From NCBI GenBank assembly GCA_027886175.1, contig JAJNNQ010000009.1, positions 12,258,501 through 12,322,500 on the forward strand: a stretch of DNA of 64,000 nt, written 5' to 3'. The DNA is from Phylloscopus collybita (Eukaryota > Chordata > Aves > Passeriformes > Phylloscopidae). The notes below the pieces were generated by a model. That model saw nothing but the letters and a program-made list of their open reading frames with translations. It had not been told where the DNA came from and made no database searches. Positions 50,001 through 61,897 of this stretch are shown here, one piece after another. Both the position numbers and the translations under genes were made by a program. The first letter of the stretch is position 1. Every line of letters starts with the position of its first letter.

Positions 50001-53000
50001 GGAAAAATAAGTACTTTGGGGTGCCTCTAGTTTTTAGTCTTGTAAATTCCCACCAACTCAAGTGGAAGTTTCTCTGTAAGAGGACTGGAGAAAAACAGAG
50101 GGAGGACCTCTCCTTTAGACTTCAAAAATGTTGGTCTTGCACATTCTTCTCCAAAAATGTAATGTGCAATACATTTATTTATATTAGTAACCAAGAAACA
50201 ATATTTATTTTGGATGACACTGGGTTTCATTACTGTGAGCAGAAATGTGGTATTCACCCACAGCTCTGGGCTGGGCACAGAGGGAAGGTAGTTTCAGGGC
50301 ATTCTCAACTGGCATTTCCCAGTGGAGTTGTCTGAGGCATCATAATGTTGAGGCAACACAGCAACCCGTCTGCACAGCCACAATCACCCTGTCAAGCAAG
50401 TTCTTCCCCACCAGAAAAGATTAGAAATATGGGTCCTCCTTCAGGGTTTCATTCCCTAGGAAAAAATGGTATCAAAAGGTCTTGTTTGGAGAGGGAATCC
50501 TCATTTTTCCCCCTCCTTCCATGCCTTGTAGCCTCTTGACCTACAAATTTCTAGACGGAAAAAGTTATGTTTTTCTGAAGTTGAATTTTGATACAAAACA
50601 TATTAGTACAATGCTGCCAATCCCAAGCATTCAGAAATCATGAGTCAGACACCAAAAGTTATGAGACTGGCTGGCACTTCAAATTTAAGAAGAAAGTGTC
50701 TTTTGTTTTGTTATTCTTAGTTATACTAAGTATGGTCACATTTTTAAGATTCTGTTGGCAGCCATGGAAGCAGACATTGAACCAATGCATTGTTTTATTA
50801 TTTTGAATGAAATTACATTGTTATGTAATACTTGATTTTAGCAGCTCAGGCACTAAGAAAAATAGATGTTGCATGACTTGTCATAAAAATCACCCAGTTT
50901 GGCAACAGTTATTAGTTGTGCAGTTATAGTCTGAACATTTTGGCACTTGGCGCTGATTTTAAAATGTCTACTGATATGAGTAATAAAGACATCACACTAT
51001 GCTTCTGTTCCTGGTGACATGAAAAGAGTTAATAGTCTGCATCCCAAAAATGACAGCAAATCACACCTTTTACTCTTTGAAATGATCCAAAACCACATAT
51101 CAAGTCAATATTCATGTGTATTTCTGAGTGGTTTCAACTTCAAGCCTTAAGCCAAGAATACCCTTGTGATTTGGATTCCAGATTGAGTGAAAAATGCTTT
51201 ACTCAGATCCAAACAAAATCTCAGAGAAATGTTCCCTTCAGACTTGTAATCTTGTGATTTGTGCAAGAATGCTGGGGGTTTGGGTCATAAATGCAGGAAA
51301 GACAAGTTTATAGATTTCAGTCGTACAATCAAAATCCTAAACAGAAATCCTTGACTAGATTTAGCCACAAATCTGCAATATATAATTTTTATATTACATA
51401 TATAAATTACTGGCCTTCTGAACCACTCACTACAGAGAAATATTTAATGATTCAGAACCAATCTTGAGAGTCAGATGACTGGATTCACTCCCTTTATATG
51501 TCTGAGAAGGCTCACTTTTCCAGTCTCATGACATTCCCGTAAGGGAGTGGGAACTGCCCAGACGTGACCAATCTTATTTTCAGAGCTGGGTAAGTGAGGA
51601 TGCCAGCTGTATGGTGATTTTACTGTCACTGTTGATAGGTACAACATGGACTGTAGGAGTACATCACCATAAATGATGTGATTCAAACTGACTCTACTGC
51701 TGTTTACTGCGGGCACTGGGCTCCACTAGAGGAGGACTACTAGGGGAGCTCCACACTGGTTGCAGAAATGGAAACCATTATATGCTGCTGTTAGAAAAAT
51801 ACTGAATTTTGCAAAAGTGGGGATGCACAGTGACCATCTGACATCTGCAGCAATTCCCATGGGACAGCCAGAGTCCTGTAAGAAACTGACAGACCTGTAA
51901 GAAACACTCGCAGAGCTCAAAGGGTAGATCTGGTAATGGTTGGATCAATCAGCATCATTCATTCAGTGCTGATTGCAATGTCATGCTACTACTACCTGGA
52001 AGAAAACCAAACATGTCTACATTTTAATAGCATAGATAATGCAAATTTACTTATTACTTTGAATTTGATTTAACCATCTTTTTATAAGCTTATACCACTG
52101 AAGCTGATGGTTAATCAGGCATTAAGCTATGGTCAGGACTCCATAACTGTCCTTTGGTCTTTATTTTTGCTCCAGGAATTATTTACTGAACTAGTTGCTC
52201 TTCAGCCTCAAATCAGTCAAGATCTCTCATTTGTCTTCACTCCTCCTATATATCTTCCCCCGGGCTCCTAGAGGTTGTCATCACTTAGATCAGGCAGGTA
52301 AGAGAAATGAGGAAGAGGCATACCTTATCCTTGAGTTTGAGCCTGTGAGACATGAGGCTCACAGGGATTCTCATAGGCAGTGAGTCCTGGCCCCTCCCTA
52401 CCTCATCTCATCCTTTATATGAGTGACCCTGCCCCTCTTCCCAGCACAGTTCTAGTAGTTCCCTTAACCAAAACCTTCTCAAGTCTTCTCTCCATTAGTC
52501 CCTTCCACTGACCTCTGATTTCATGCCCTGGTCTGACATTTTTTTGTTTATTTTTCAGTGTCTATTTGTGGTTCTAATGTTCCTTTACCCCATTATTTTC
52601 TCCTCCAGCCCCTTTAATTAGGTCTCCCCTACCATACATACCCAAATGTAGCCTGGCATCACCCTGTCGGCAGTCTAGACACACCTTTTATGATGGATAC
52701 TAGAGGAGGAAGAACTGAAAGAACAAAAGAGAGTTCACAAATAGCAATTCCTCTTGGCAAGTACTACTCCCAGCTCTCTACAGCAGCAGCTCCTGTCCCT
52801 GCTCTGCCTGCTCTGCCTTCTCTCTCCCACAGAAAACAGGCAGATCCACCAGGAACCTGTTGGACAAAGTTCATTCAGTACGTCAAGAGCAAATTAAATA
52901 TGCTAACCTCTCTGTTTTTCAAAAGAATTCAGGTCACTCTACTTAAAAGTCAATATGATTATTTAACATTTTGTTTTAAATTGGATTTTGATATTTTGAT

Positions 53001-54504
53001 CTGACTATATGTTCCTAAGGGTCTTTCCAGTCAAGTAATTAACAGGATAACATTCTCCATTTAAAGTCTTTGTAGCTGAAGTCTTATTCCTTGCTATGAA
53101 AAATTACTTTTGGATCAGACTCTAGACAATCTTTTTTGATTATTTATCTAAAACTAAAAGCAGGAAATGATTCATTTGATTTCTGCCAATACTGGAGTGT
53201 TGCCACTTTTAGCTCAGGAAGAGTAGGCTTCCTTTGGCAGCCTTTGCTTGCATGATGATGAATGAAGTTCTATGTTTAGTGCTTGCTAAAATTTTATAGA
53301 GTCCAAAAAAGCAATCTAAACATGTTATAGGGAGTGGGTAAGTTTTTTCAGATAACGATACCGTAAGTTCTCATGCTGTGTCACAGCAATACCTTTAATA
53401 TATGCATAGAGGATGAACTCTTTCCAAAAAAAGATCTTTAAATACTTGAAAATGCACTATTTGTCATAATAAGCAAATCATTCCCCCAAAGTGAATACAC
53501 ATTAGAATTTACATTACATAGAGGAAAACATAAATGCCTCTCCTTGTCTTAATGATATAGCACCCAAATTGCATGCAGTCATTTGTCACAAAGAAGCTTA
53601 GACCACCATGGAATGGGCAGTTAAACAGCACAATAAAACCTACTGTAGACCTAACCAGCAAATGCTGCCTACTGATGAACAGAAAAGTCTTAGAAGTCTT
53701 GACAATATAAATATTTGTCTGTACTAAGAGTTACAATAATTCAATCATGATACCCTAATTGTGGGGAGGGAATTAGGCAGAAATGATGCATTTATACCTG
53801 AGGAAAGTATCCAAGTATTCTTTCAAAAATAACCATAAATTTTACATAAATTAGTCTCACTGGATGGCGCTTGTCATTCAGACAAACTTATTTTCAAGGT
53901 CTGAATGCAGATATGTTTGAGTAATTCAGAATGTTTTTAAAAATATTTTGTACTCAAATTCAGTGTCCTCAACTTTGTTCTCACCTGCCTTTGTTCTCTC
54001 CTTGCATACTACCTACCTTTGTGATTTGATGGAGCATTTCTCCCCAGTGTTTCCTTTGATAACTCCCCAACAGGATTATGGAATGGCATGTTCAAGTGAG
54101 CCAATTTTCATGTTGAGAACAGTCCCCTCATTCATGCACCTTCTCTACCTCCAAGTGTTCTAAGATCTGGAAGGGGGCTCTCAGAAGATTTACACCTCTA
54201 TGAAGACTGTGACTCCACTTGATGTTCACTGTGCTTGGGATCAGACTTTAGTCGGGAAGATACTCTTGAACTAAAGGTTTTTTTTATACTCGTATACAAT
54301 TTAAAGAGTATTGGCCATGTATTAGAACAAGAACATGTATTGGAAATGTATTAGGGCAAGAACAATGTTGGTTTAACTTTATAACAGAATTATAGGTAAT
54401 TGTTTTGGTTAGAGGGCAAATTAACATTATCATTTACCCTCTTCCATTCACAGTGAGCAAGTAGGTTTTCCTCAGGAATATAAAGGGTTTAGAATGCTAG
54501 CCAA

Positions 54505-54519
54505 TTTTTTTTTTTTTTT
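54505..54519. repeat. Poly(T) tract
   Basis: A run of 15 T residues in unique DNA. Confidence 0.8.
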
Positions 54520-57500
54520 ATTTTGTGAAAGTAGCCTAAATGTCTATAGTTAGTTAAAGATTTGCTTTTCCTGACCTCACCTGTGTTTGTTTTCCACTTG
54601 AATATTTACTTTACACTTTCCTTAATGACATACTTCCCAAAATCAAGGTCTCACCAGGACAAATAACTTACAATGGGAGTGACATTAATTCAGTAACTAA
54701 ACCTCACTAAAGTTCATTCTCATGCAGAAAACTGTGGAAAGAGAATGAAAAAATACACAGAGAATGGTAACAGCTGCATATTGATAACCCTATCCTATTT
54801 CCTTTAAAACTGGCTGTGGAGCCTGGTCAGCTCCTTTGGGTAATGTGTAATTTTTAATAAATGGTCCTGTCTTATAAGCTACATCAAAGGCACTTTGTAT
54901 CACACACATTTGAGATTCCCAGTTCAGAAAGCTGTTATTACTCTGCCTTTTAAAATACTCAAGACTCATTTGCATTCCTGGAATAAACTTTGTATCATCT
55001 TTGAGGTGTGCTTCTGAAAAATCATTAAACAACAAAGAAAAAATACTAATGGAATAGGCCAGGACTAGTAAAAGATAAATCTGTGAGGAGTCAGGATAAA
55101 ACATGGGCAAATGGAGAGTTCAGCTAGGGCCACATGCAAGTGCTATCTGGTGCTTTGGTTTCAACCACAGGAAATATTGGGACTAAATACAGATAATATA
55201 TCATTTTCACTATCATTCCACTTCGGTTTTCATTCTGTTCTGCAGCTGTCAGGTATAAAGAATCTCAAAGAATTTAACTTCCCATTCAAAATGTACATCA
55301 TCTGCAATTCTATACTTTTACAATTAATACATTTTTTTTCTATATCTTTTAAAAATATTGCCTACATAATAGAAAGAACTAGTGTCATACAGAAAATATT
55401 AGATGAAGTAAGTTGGCCCATATATTACAGATAACAAGACTTGACTTCCATAGTTGTACTTTAGAGGTTAGGTAAATAAGGAAATGGAGACCTAAAAAGT
55501 GAAGATAACAATGAAAAATATAGAAGAGAGGACTATGTTTTCAATGTGAGGACAGATAGCCTAAAAGAAAAATTTGGTGCTTAAATACACTCTTTCTTGA
55601 ATAGTTTAATGTCTGTTTTAGATTTAGGGATTGATGCAGAATCTCTTCAAACATATGAGAGCTTTGCATGTTTCATAAAGCAAACTGTAAAGGGGTAAAA
55701 ATTTAATTTTTAAGAAAGCCTTTGGTGTCCACCTTTATGACCCTCAGTCTCTCAGCTCTCCCCCCAACAGAGAAGGCAAATACTCTCTGCCAATTCATAT
55801 ATAAGACATTTATAAATGAACAGGATCCAAAGTGCTTTGTCCCATTTCCCACTGTGGACATTTTCAGATACTGTGTGGGCTACATGGGATTTTCCTCTGC
55901 TCTGTTGATGAAAAAGCAGAAACACTCACCTCTGTGGTATGCAGGCTGAAAAATCATGCAGAGTTGACCAAAGCTGCAGGTGGACTTACGGCCATTCCCC
56001 ACTGATGGAAAAACACAAACAAAATGAATGCAATGAAATCAATTGCTCCCCAAAGACTCTGATTTCCTCTCACCTCTTAACCCCTTTCTCCTCTCTGGCT
56101 GCCAGTCACTTTGAGTTTTCTCCTTCCTAACTCAGACTGTCACAGAAGAGAGCCTTATGGTCTCTCTCATTTCTTTCTCAAATCTGAGGCTCCCAAACAG
56201 GACCTACCTCAAACTGTGTGCTAGGCATCTGCTGTTACTGCACTCTCAAAGGAAATGTCCTCCACAGCCCTGTTTCCATCAGAGACCAGTCCATGGACAT
56301 CTTCCACCTGAAGATTCAACACTCAGGTATGATCCCATTTTTTAGGGTTATCTCAGATTGGTTCCACCTCCTGCTAAGGAAATGAGGAATGATCACCAAA
56401 GCTGTATTCAAACCCTACATTTTCTCTTCCAAACTCTCTCAAGCACACTTCTGGTTTCCTTACAATTTCAGATTTTCTCACTCAAGGTGTTCCTCCACTC
56501 TCACTTCTCCCAGCTGCTCATCTCCAGTGGCAGTTCATGACAGACCCATTTTCTTCTCAAGAGGACAAATTGGAAGAAAGCATATATTTTCTTTGTTGTT
56601 TTCCTCTTATATCACTGAGGACAAACGAGACTACACATATCAAAGCTGCAAGAGGCAAGCCCTGAGAAACACATTTACTGTTCTTCCTCAAATCCAGCTT
56701 TTCAAGATATTCCTCGATGACACAAAGGTATCTACACCAAAGATCTAATCAGGAAGTTCTGTAGCTCTCTGGAACATGAAGAAAGAAAGAAAGGAAGACA
56801 AAATCTGAGCTCACCTGAAAGGTCTTAGTTGCTCACCTCAGCTGGTTTAATCACATTTCCTAGTCACTTATATTAACATTTAAGTGAAAATGAAATTCTG
56901 AGGAAAAAATTCAATACTAGAAATGTTGTGTGCAGAGGTACATTATATAATGTATTAATGAAAATTAATATCTAGCACATCAGGTAAGCAGATTATTACC
57001 AAAGTTTTCATAGATGTACAGTAGTATACATGACCATACCCAATGGGATTACATAAGGTGCATTAGAAGACAGATTCTGTGTGTTCTGTATATCCAGCAG
57101 TTAAAGACAAAAATTGAGGAAATCAAATAATTTCCTTCAGAAATATTTTTGGAAGGTGTAAAATATTTCCCAGAATAAAGGCTTAAACAGAGAGAAAAAC
57201 AGCTCAAACAGCTTATCAGAAACTTCATTCAGCTGCGTAGCATTTTGAGAAGCAGCTTCCTTCTACAACCAGCAGCTATAGAAAGATCTTAAAAATAAAT
57301 GGGTTTTTTCACCGATGACCTTGTCTGAGATTACATCATGTCTCAGTTACCATGAGTGCTGGCTACAGCTTTGATTTCTGTTGCGTCTACTTGGAGATAC
57401 ATTTCTGTTCTGTGTCAATAACACGTCATGTGTGTTTGAGCCAGGGAAGATTTGCTTCTTACTTCCATATTTACTGTCAAAGCACTGGACCAGGAACCTG

Positions 57501-59836
57501 AGTTTCAGAGAGACCATTTCCTTTGTTGATGGATCTAGCACACCAAAACAAGTTTTCTCAGCCTTAACAAAAGGACAGGATAAGGGTTAATTCTGTGCTG
57601 TAATAGGCTATTTAGACATGCATAACCACTCCACCCAGGCATAAATGACACTAGCTGTAGGGGCAAACTCTGTCTGCAATGTCCTATCTGTACACTGACA
57701 TTACCTTTATAAAAGTAAATTTGTGTAGTATTTAGATACTTTCAACTACAATATACAATACTTAGCTAGAATAATGATCAAAAGAAACAGTGACTCTTTT
57801 TTTTTTGTCTTACACACTTGCAATCTATCCTCTCAAGTTAATTAGGAGTTAGGCAGATACACACAGCAGACTGCTGAATTCTGGATTTCTTATGTTTCCT
57901 ATTACCTTGCTAATGTATACATTTCCATCAATGGGATGAAAGCAAATATTGGGGGAAAGAAGTAGATGTGCAACCCATAAAACGCATTTTAGGAAGATAG
58001 TGGCTATGACATCTTATTCCTCTGCAGTCAGCAAATGCTTCAGTAGCGGGAAAAATATTTACTCTAGCTGAGATCAGAGTGTATCTATTTATTGCCTTCA
58101 TTAAAACTTGGCTTCATATGTGTCTCTTTACATGCAAAACAAGTTCTCTCCACTGACAAGACTGCAAACTGCCCTGTGAAATTAAGGCTTTAAAACTCAT
58201 ATCCTGGTATATTGCTAGCATATATATATGCTGCCATTTTGCTGACGAACTTAGACTAGGAAAATGCAGGATAAAGTCAAAAGACAAAGGAAAGCTCATG
58301 TCTGGGAAAAGATAGAGATTACCTCCATAAAAGCACTTCACTAGAGGTGAGCAGTCTGTTTTGGGAAAATGCTGAAAGACTGACCAATCATATACATGGA
58401 GCCTGAACCTATTGTTTAACTTTGAGGTTTCCAAATTTCTCAAAGCCTGACAATCTCTTTACTGTCTCATTTTAAATTAGTTTCTAATTTTTTGACTTTT
58501 TCAACTTTTTTCCAGACTACAGAATCATTTATACTGAGGAGAACAGAAGGGTGACATAGGGTCAAATTGCTTTTTTCCACATTATTCTTCAAATTATTAA
58601 ATTCACCAAAATTCTTTAAGATATTCCAGGTTTATTGAAAACTGTTTTTCTATCTGTAGGTCTAAAATGGAAGATGTGGATTCCCAGTAAGAACGCTTGT
58701 TGCACCACAAGATTTCTCTCTCTATCTTTGAAAGGGTGTTTTTTCCTCTCTAGTAGGGAAATGAATCTCCTATTCCTCTGTTAATTTCATATAGAATCCT
58801 TTATGTGAATGATTTGTCTTTCTCATACACAGAGTGAATTTTCTTTTTTCATAAATGAGATTTTGACAGATGTATTTTTACATTCTTTCTCCATAAAAAC
58901 TATTAGAGACTGTTGGTATTACAGTCAGCTTTATCATGATTTAACACCCACATTGTGGTCAGGTTTGCTCCAAAACAGAAGAAAAAAGCCATTCTTAACA
59001 CAAAGTAAAAGTTATGTTTTGTAGATTTTTTTTCTTTTTTGTAAAAAAGGAAATCATGCCTCCATCCACATTGAAAATGAAGAAAACTTAATTCTTTGCT
59101 GCAATACTTAGCTATGGTCCTTGAGACATAATTTTTATTGGAGGAAAATCTGAGAAATTTTGCTTGCAGGGCAGAGTTCCTTACTCAGATTTAGATGGGT
59201 TTGTTTATGTAGTCAGGACTAAAAGTAGCACAGCTTCATTGCTCAGACAGCTTCTCCCTCACTTACTTTCCAGGAGTGTATTTTTTTTCCTCCCAGTTCA
59301 GTGCTCCATTTTTACCAACAGGTCTTTCTCAGTGGAGGTTAAAAAGAGGAATTTTGGCAAAAGCTGCCATGCTGAGAATGTACTCTATAGATAGAGAAGC
59401 ATTGCTGCACAAAGCATCAACAGGAAGGCTACTTTAGCATCAAAATAGGCTTGAATAAAATATTTGGTTTAGGTTCCACTGCCTGCACAGGTATCGATTT
59501 CATATATTGTGATAGAAAGATAAAATTGGACAGAAATTCTTTAACAAGCTCCAGCTTGTTCTTTAAATGTGGTTCTTAAGAGTGGGAACATATGGAACTG
59601 CTTTGTAGACTCTTCTGGGCTAGACATCTGTTTGCTGGCTGCGATTGCAGTGGAGTGGGTGTTCACTTCAAGCACTAGTTAATTTAAATAAAAGACAGAA
59701 AGAAAGTACTTTTCTTCAGTCAATATTGACTGTTACAATAGCACAATCTCTAGGGCTGCAGCCTGTAGCTCTCCTCCCCCATTCCCAGCTAAGTTCCTAC
59801 TTTGTCATGAGCCTGACTTCTCTTTCCAACGAAAAT

Positions 59837-59993
59837 GTGAAACTACTTATGCATGTTAAAAAAGCCCTTCTCATCTGGGAATTTCAGCAGCTAGCATGGT
59901 ATCATAGAGGCAATTCATGATTATGGGATTTACTGACTCCAGTGTTTTCAGACATTTCCTTGTGAGGTAGCTTCCTCGTTGTAATTAAAAGCT
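59837..59993 (+). repeat. Diverged local duplication, copy 1
   Basis: This segment and 60447-60592 share a common order of words: GTGAAACT, ATGCATGTTAAAA, AGCCCTTCTCAT, then ATTAAAAGCT near the end. The spacing is almost constant, with an offset of 610 bases at the start and about 600 at the end. The similarity is too extended for chance. The pair is either an old local duplication or two copies of an unrecognised old repeat. Confidence 0.75.
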
Positions 59994-60446
59994 TATATAT
60001 TTACAAAAAGAGACCAGCAGTAAGAGGAAACACCTGAGACTTTTGCAGGCAAAGCTCGTCCTAGGAAAACTGCTCTTTAATGGCTGCATAAGAATCCACA
60101 TAACTGTATTTAACTTCAATATTGGTCTTATCCTCCTGGTGCTGCTGGCACATGATTATACTTCCTCTGCCTCCTTCATCAAGTGTAATCACTGTTAAAG
60201 TTACTCTGGAGATATGCTTGGCAGCTCTAGGATCCTGATGTGAAGCTGCATTATATATTTTCCAGCAGTAACACCTAGACTTGTGTGCTGGCTCCTAAAA
60301 TGAATGTAGTGGCAACAGTTGGTTGTATCTGTTGATAGATGCCTCAGAGGCTGCCCTGATGTTTGATTACACTGCACACTAGATTGATTCTTGAGTCATT
60401 TGGGTTTTTTAAATTTTCCTTCTAACTAAAATATGGAAATAGGAAT

Positions 60447-60592
60447 GTGAAACTTAGGATGCATGTTAAAATAGCCCTTCTCATTTAGAAATTTTAGAGA
60501 TTAATATGCCATTCTAGAAATATCTGCTCATAATTTGCTCTAGGTAATGATTCTTAATCAGTCTGAAAAAATTACCAATTGTATTAAAAGCT
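60447..60592 (+). repeat. Diverged local duplication, copy 2
   Basis: This is the partner of 59837-59993 in the same orientation. The best-preserved block is ATGCATGTTAAAATAGCCCT at 60459-60478, against ATGCATGTTAAAAAAGCCCT in copy 1. The middle and 3' parts have drifted considerably. Confidence 0.75.
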
Positions 60593-61314
60593 GGAACATT
60601 CCAGTGTCTAAATAAGATGGAAGAATAAACAAATTCACAAGAGATTTAAAATGTTGAATTATTCAGTAATAATTTTTGTGCTGAAAATAGCACTAGCTGT
60701 CTTTCTAGCAGAATATTGAGAAGTGATAATACTTCTCTTAAAACTTCAAAGTTAGACTAATTAATCAGATTTCTCTTGATATCCAAATATATGTCTGCAT
60801 GTCTATTTCTTGCTATGAGAACAATTTTCATTCTAATGCCACTAATTTCACCTAAGATTATCAATTTAGAAATATATTTTATATCAAACCACCTGATGTC
60901 CTTGTAAGAATAAGAACAAGAACAAATATCTTAATATTTTAAAAGCTGCAAAATGAACACTGAACTTAGGCAGAATTAAGTTGATTATATAAATAATGTA
61001 TTGCCCTCCACTTATTTACTTGAATACTCCTTTTTCAGAGCATCTGAGCTCATTGAGTACATAGCTGGATGGTACACACTGAATGTGTAACTGTTCAAAA
61101 TTACATTTAATCTCTTATTTGCTACTCACTTTTCAGTCCTGGATCAAAACATATCCAATAACCTCAAAAGAATATCCAAGGAGATGCTTATTTTTCTGAA
61201 ACAAATTTTGAATACCTAACTCTATCTTGAGCATGTCTTCAGTATTCCCTGGTTACCCAGGAGCAACTCAGAACAGGGCAATCCTCACAGCTGGTGTCTG
61301 AATTCCAAGTGATC
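60593..61314. other. Unique AT-rich non-coding DNA
   Basis: No gene, repeat or mobile element is recognised in this interval. Confidence 0.55.
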
Positions 61315-61897
61315 TGTACTGGGTCTGGCTGGGGTGGAGGTAACTTCGTTCATAGCAGCCTGCCTGGTGTTGTTTAGGAGGGCTAAAACAGTGCTGATAA
61401 CATGCCAGCATTTTGCCTGTTGCTGAGCAGTGTTTGCACAGCACCAAGGCTTCCTCTTTTTCCCACTCTCCTCACAATTTTGCCTTGTCTGTAACGTTGC
61501 CCTGTCCAGCAAAGGGGTTGCAGGAGCACAATAGACTGTGAGTTGACACCGCTGATGCTGACTCTAGTTGCACAAATGGAATAGTCCAGATTGTGCAATG
61601 TCATGCTCAACAGTAAGGCTAGGATAACAGAAGGAGGAGGAGGATTTTGTCTTTCCACTTCCATGGTAGCCATCATCCAGAGAACATTTGGGCACTGGTC
61701 TGTTTGTGGGGTTGGTAAATGATTGTGTCTGTGGGGGTTTTTTTTCCCTTTCCTTCACTTAATAACCTGTCTTTATCATGACTTACAAGTTTTATTCTTT
61801 TTTCTCTACCTATTCTCCCACTCATCCTGTTAGGAGGTAGGAACTAAGAGAACAGTGGTGTGGGTGCTTGGCTGCTGGCCAGAGGAAACCCATCACA
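61315..61897 (+). mobile_element. Old solo ERVL-type LTR, sense
   Basis: This copy belongs to the same broad LTR family as 42993-43555 but is more diverged and in the opposite orientation. It begins TGTACTGGGTCTGGCTGGGG. It then preserves AAAACAGTGCTGATAAC, TTGCTGAGCAGTGTTTGCAC, a GTCATGCTCAACA block, and a 3' end with ACCTGTCTTTATCATGACTT and GCTTGGCTGCTGGCCAGAGG before CATCACA. The length of 583 bp is normal. The polyadenylation signal has decayed to CTTAATAACC. The flanks TGATC and TAAAC agree at only three of five positions, so the target-site duplication is lost or my border is off. No internal retroviral genes are present. Confidence 0.8.

Larger units (their letters stand above)
45513..59836. 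other. Long unique AT-rich non-coding stretch
   Basis: No gene or mobile element is supported in these 14 kb. Several simple repeats are listed separately. A 29-bp-period imperfect repeat of ATGTATTAG(A/G)(A/G)CAAGAAC lies at 54317-54363. CCTGTAAGAAAC is repeated near 51874 and 51894. The pyrimidine-rich block 56030-56540 is less AT-rich but unrecognised. A perfect 16-bp dyad, CAGTCAATATTGACTG, lies at 59717-59732. Confidence 0.5.

Noticed and set aside
58219..58234. AGCATATATATATGCT dyad
   Set aside because: A short AT-alternating palindrome of this size is expected by chance in AT-rich DNA.
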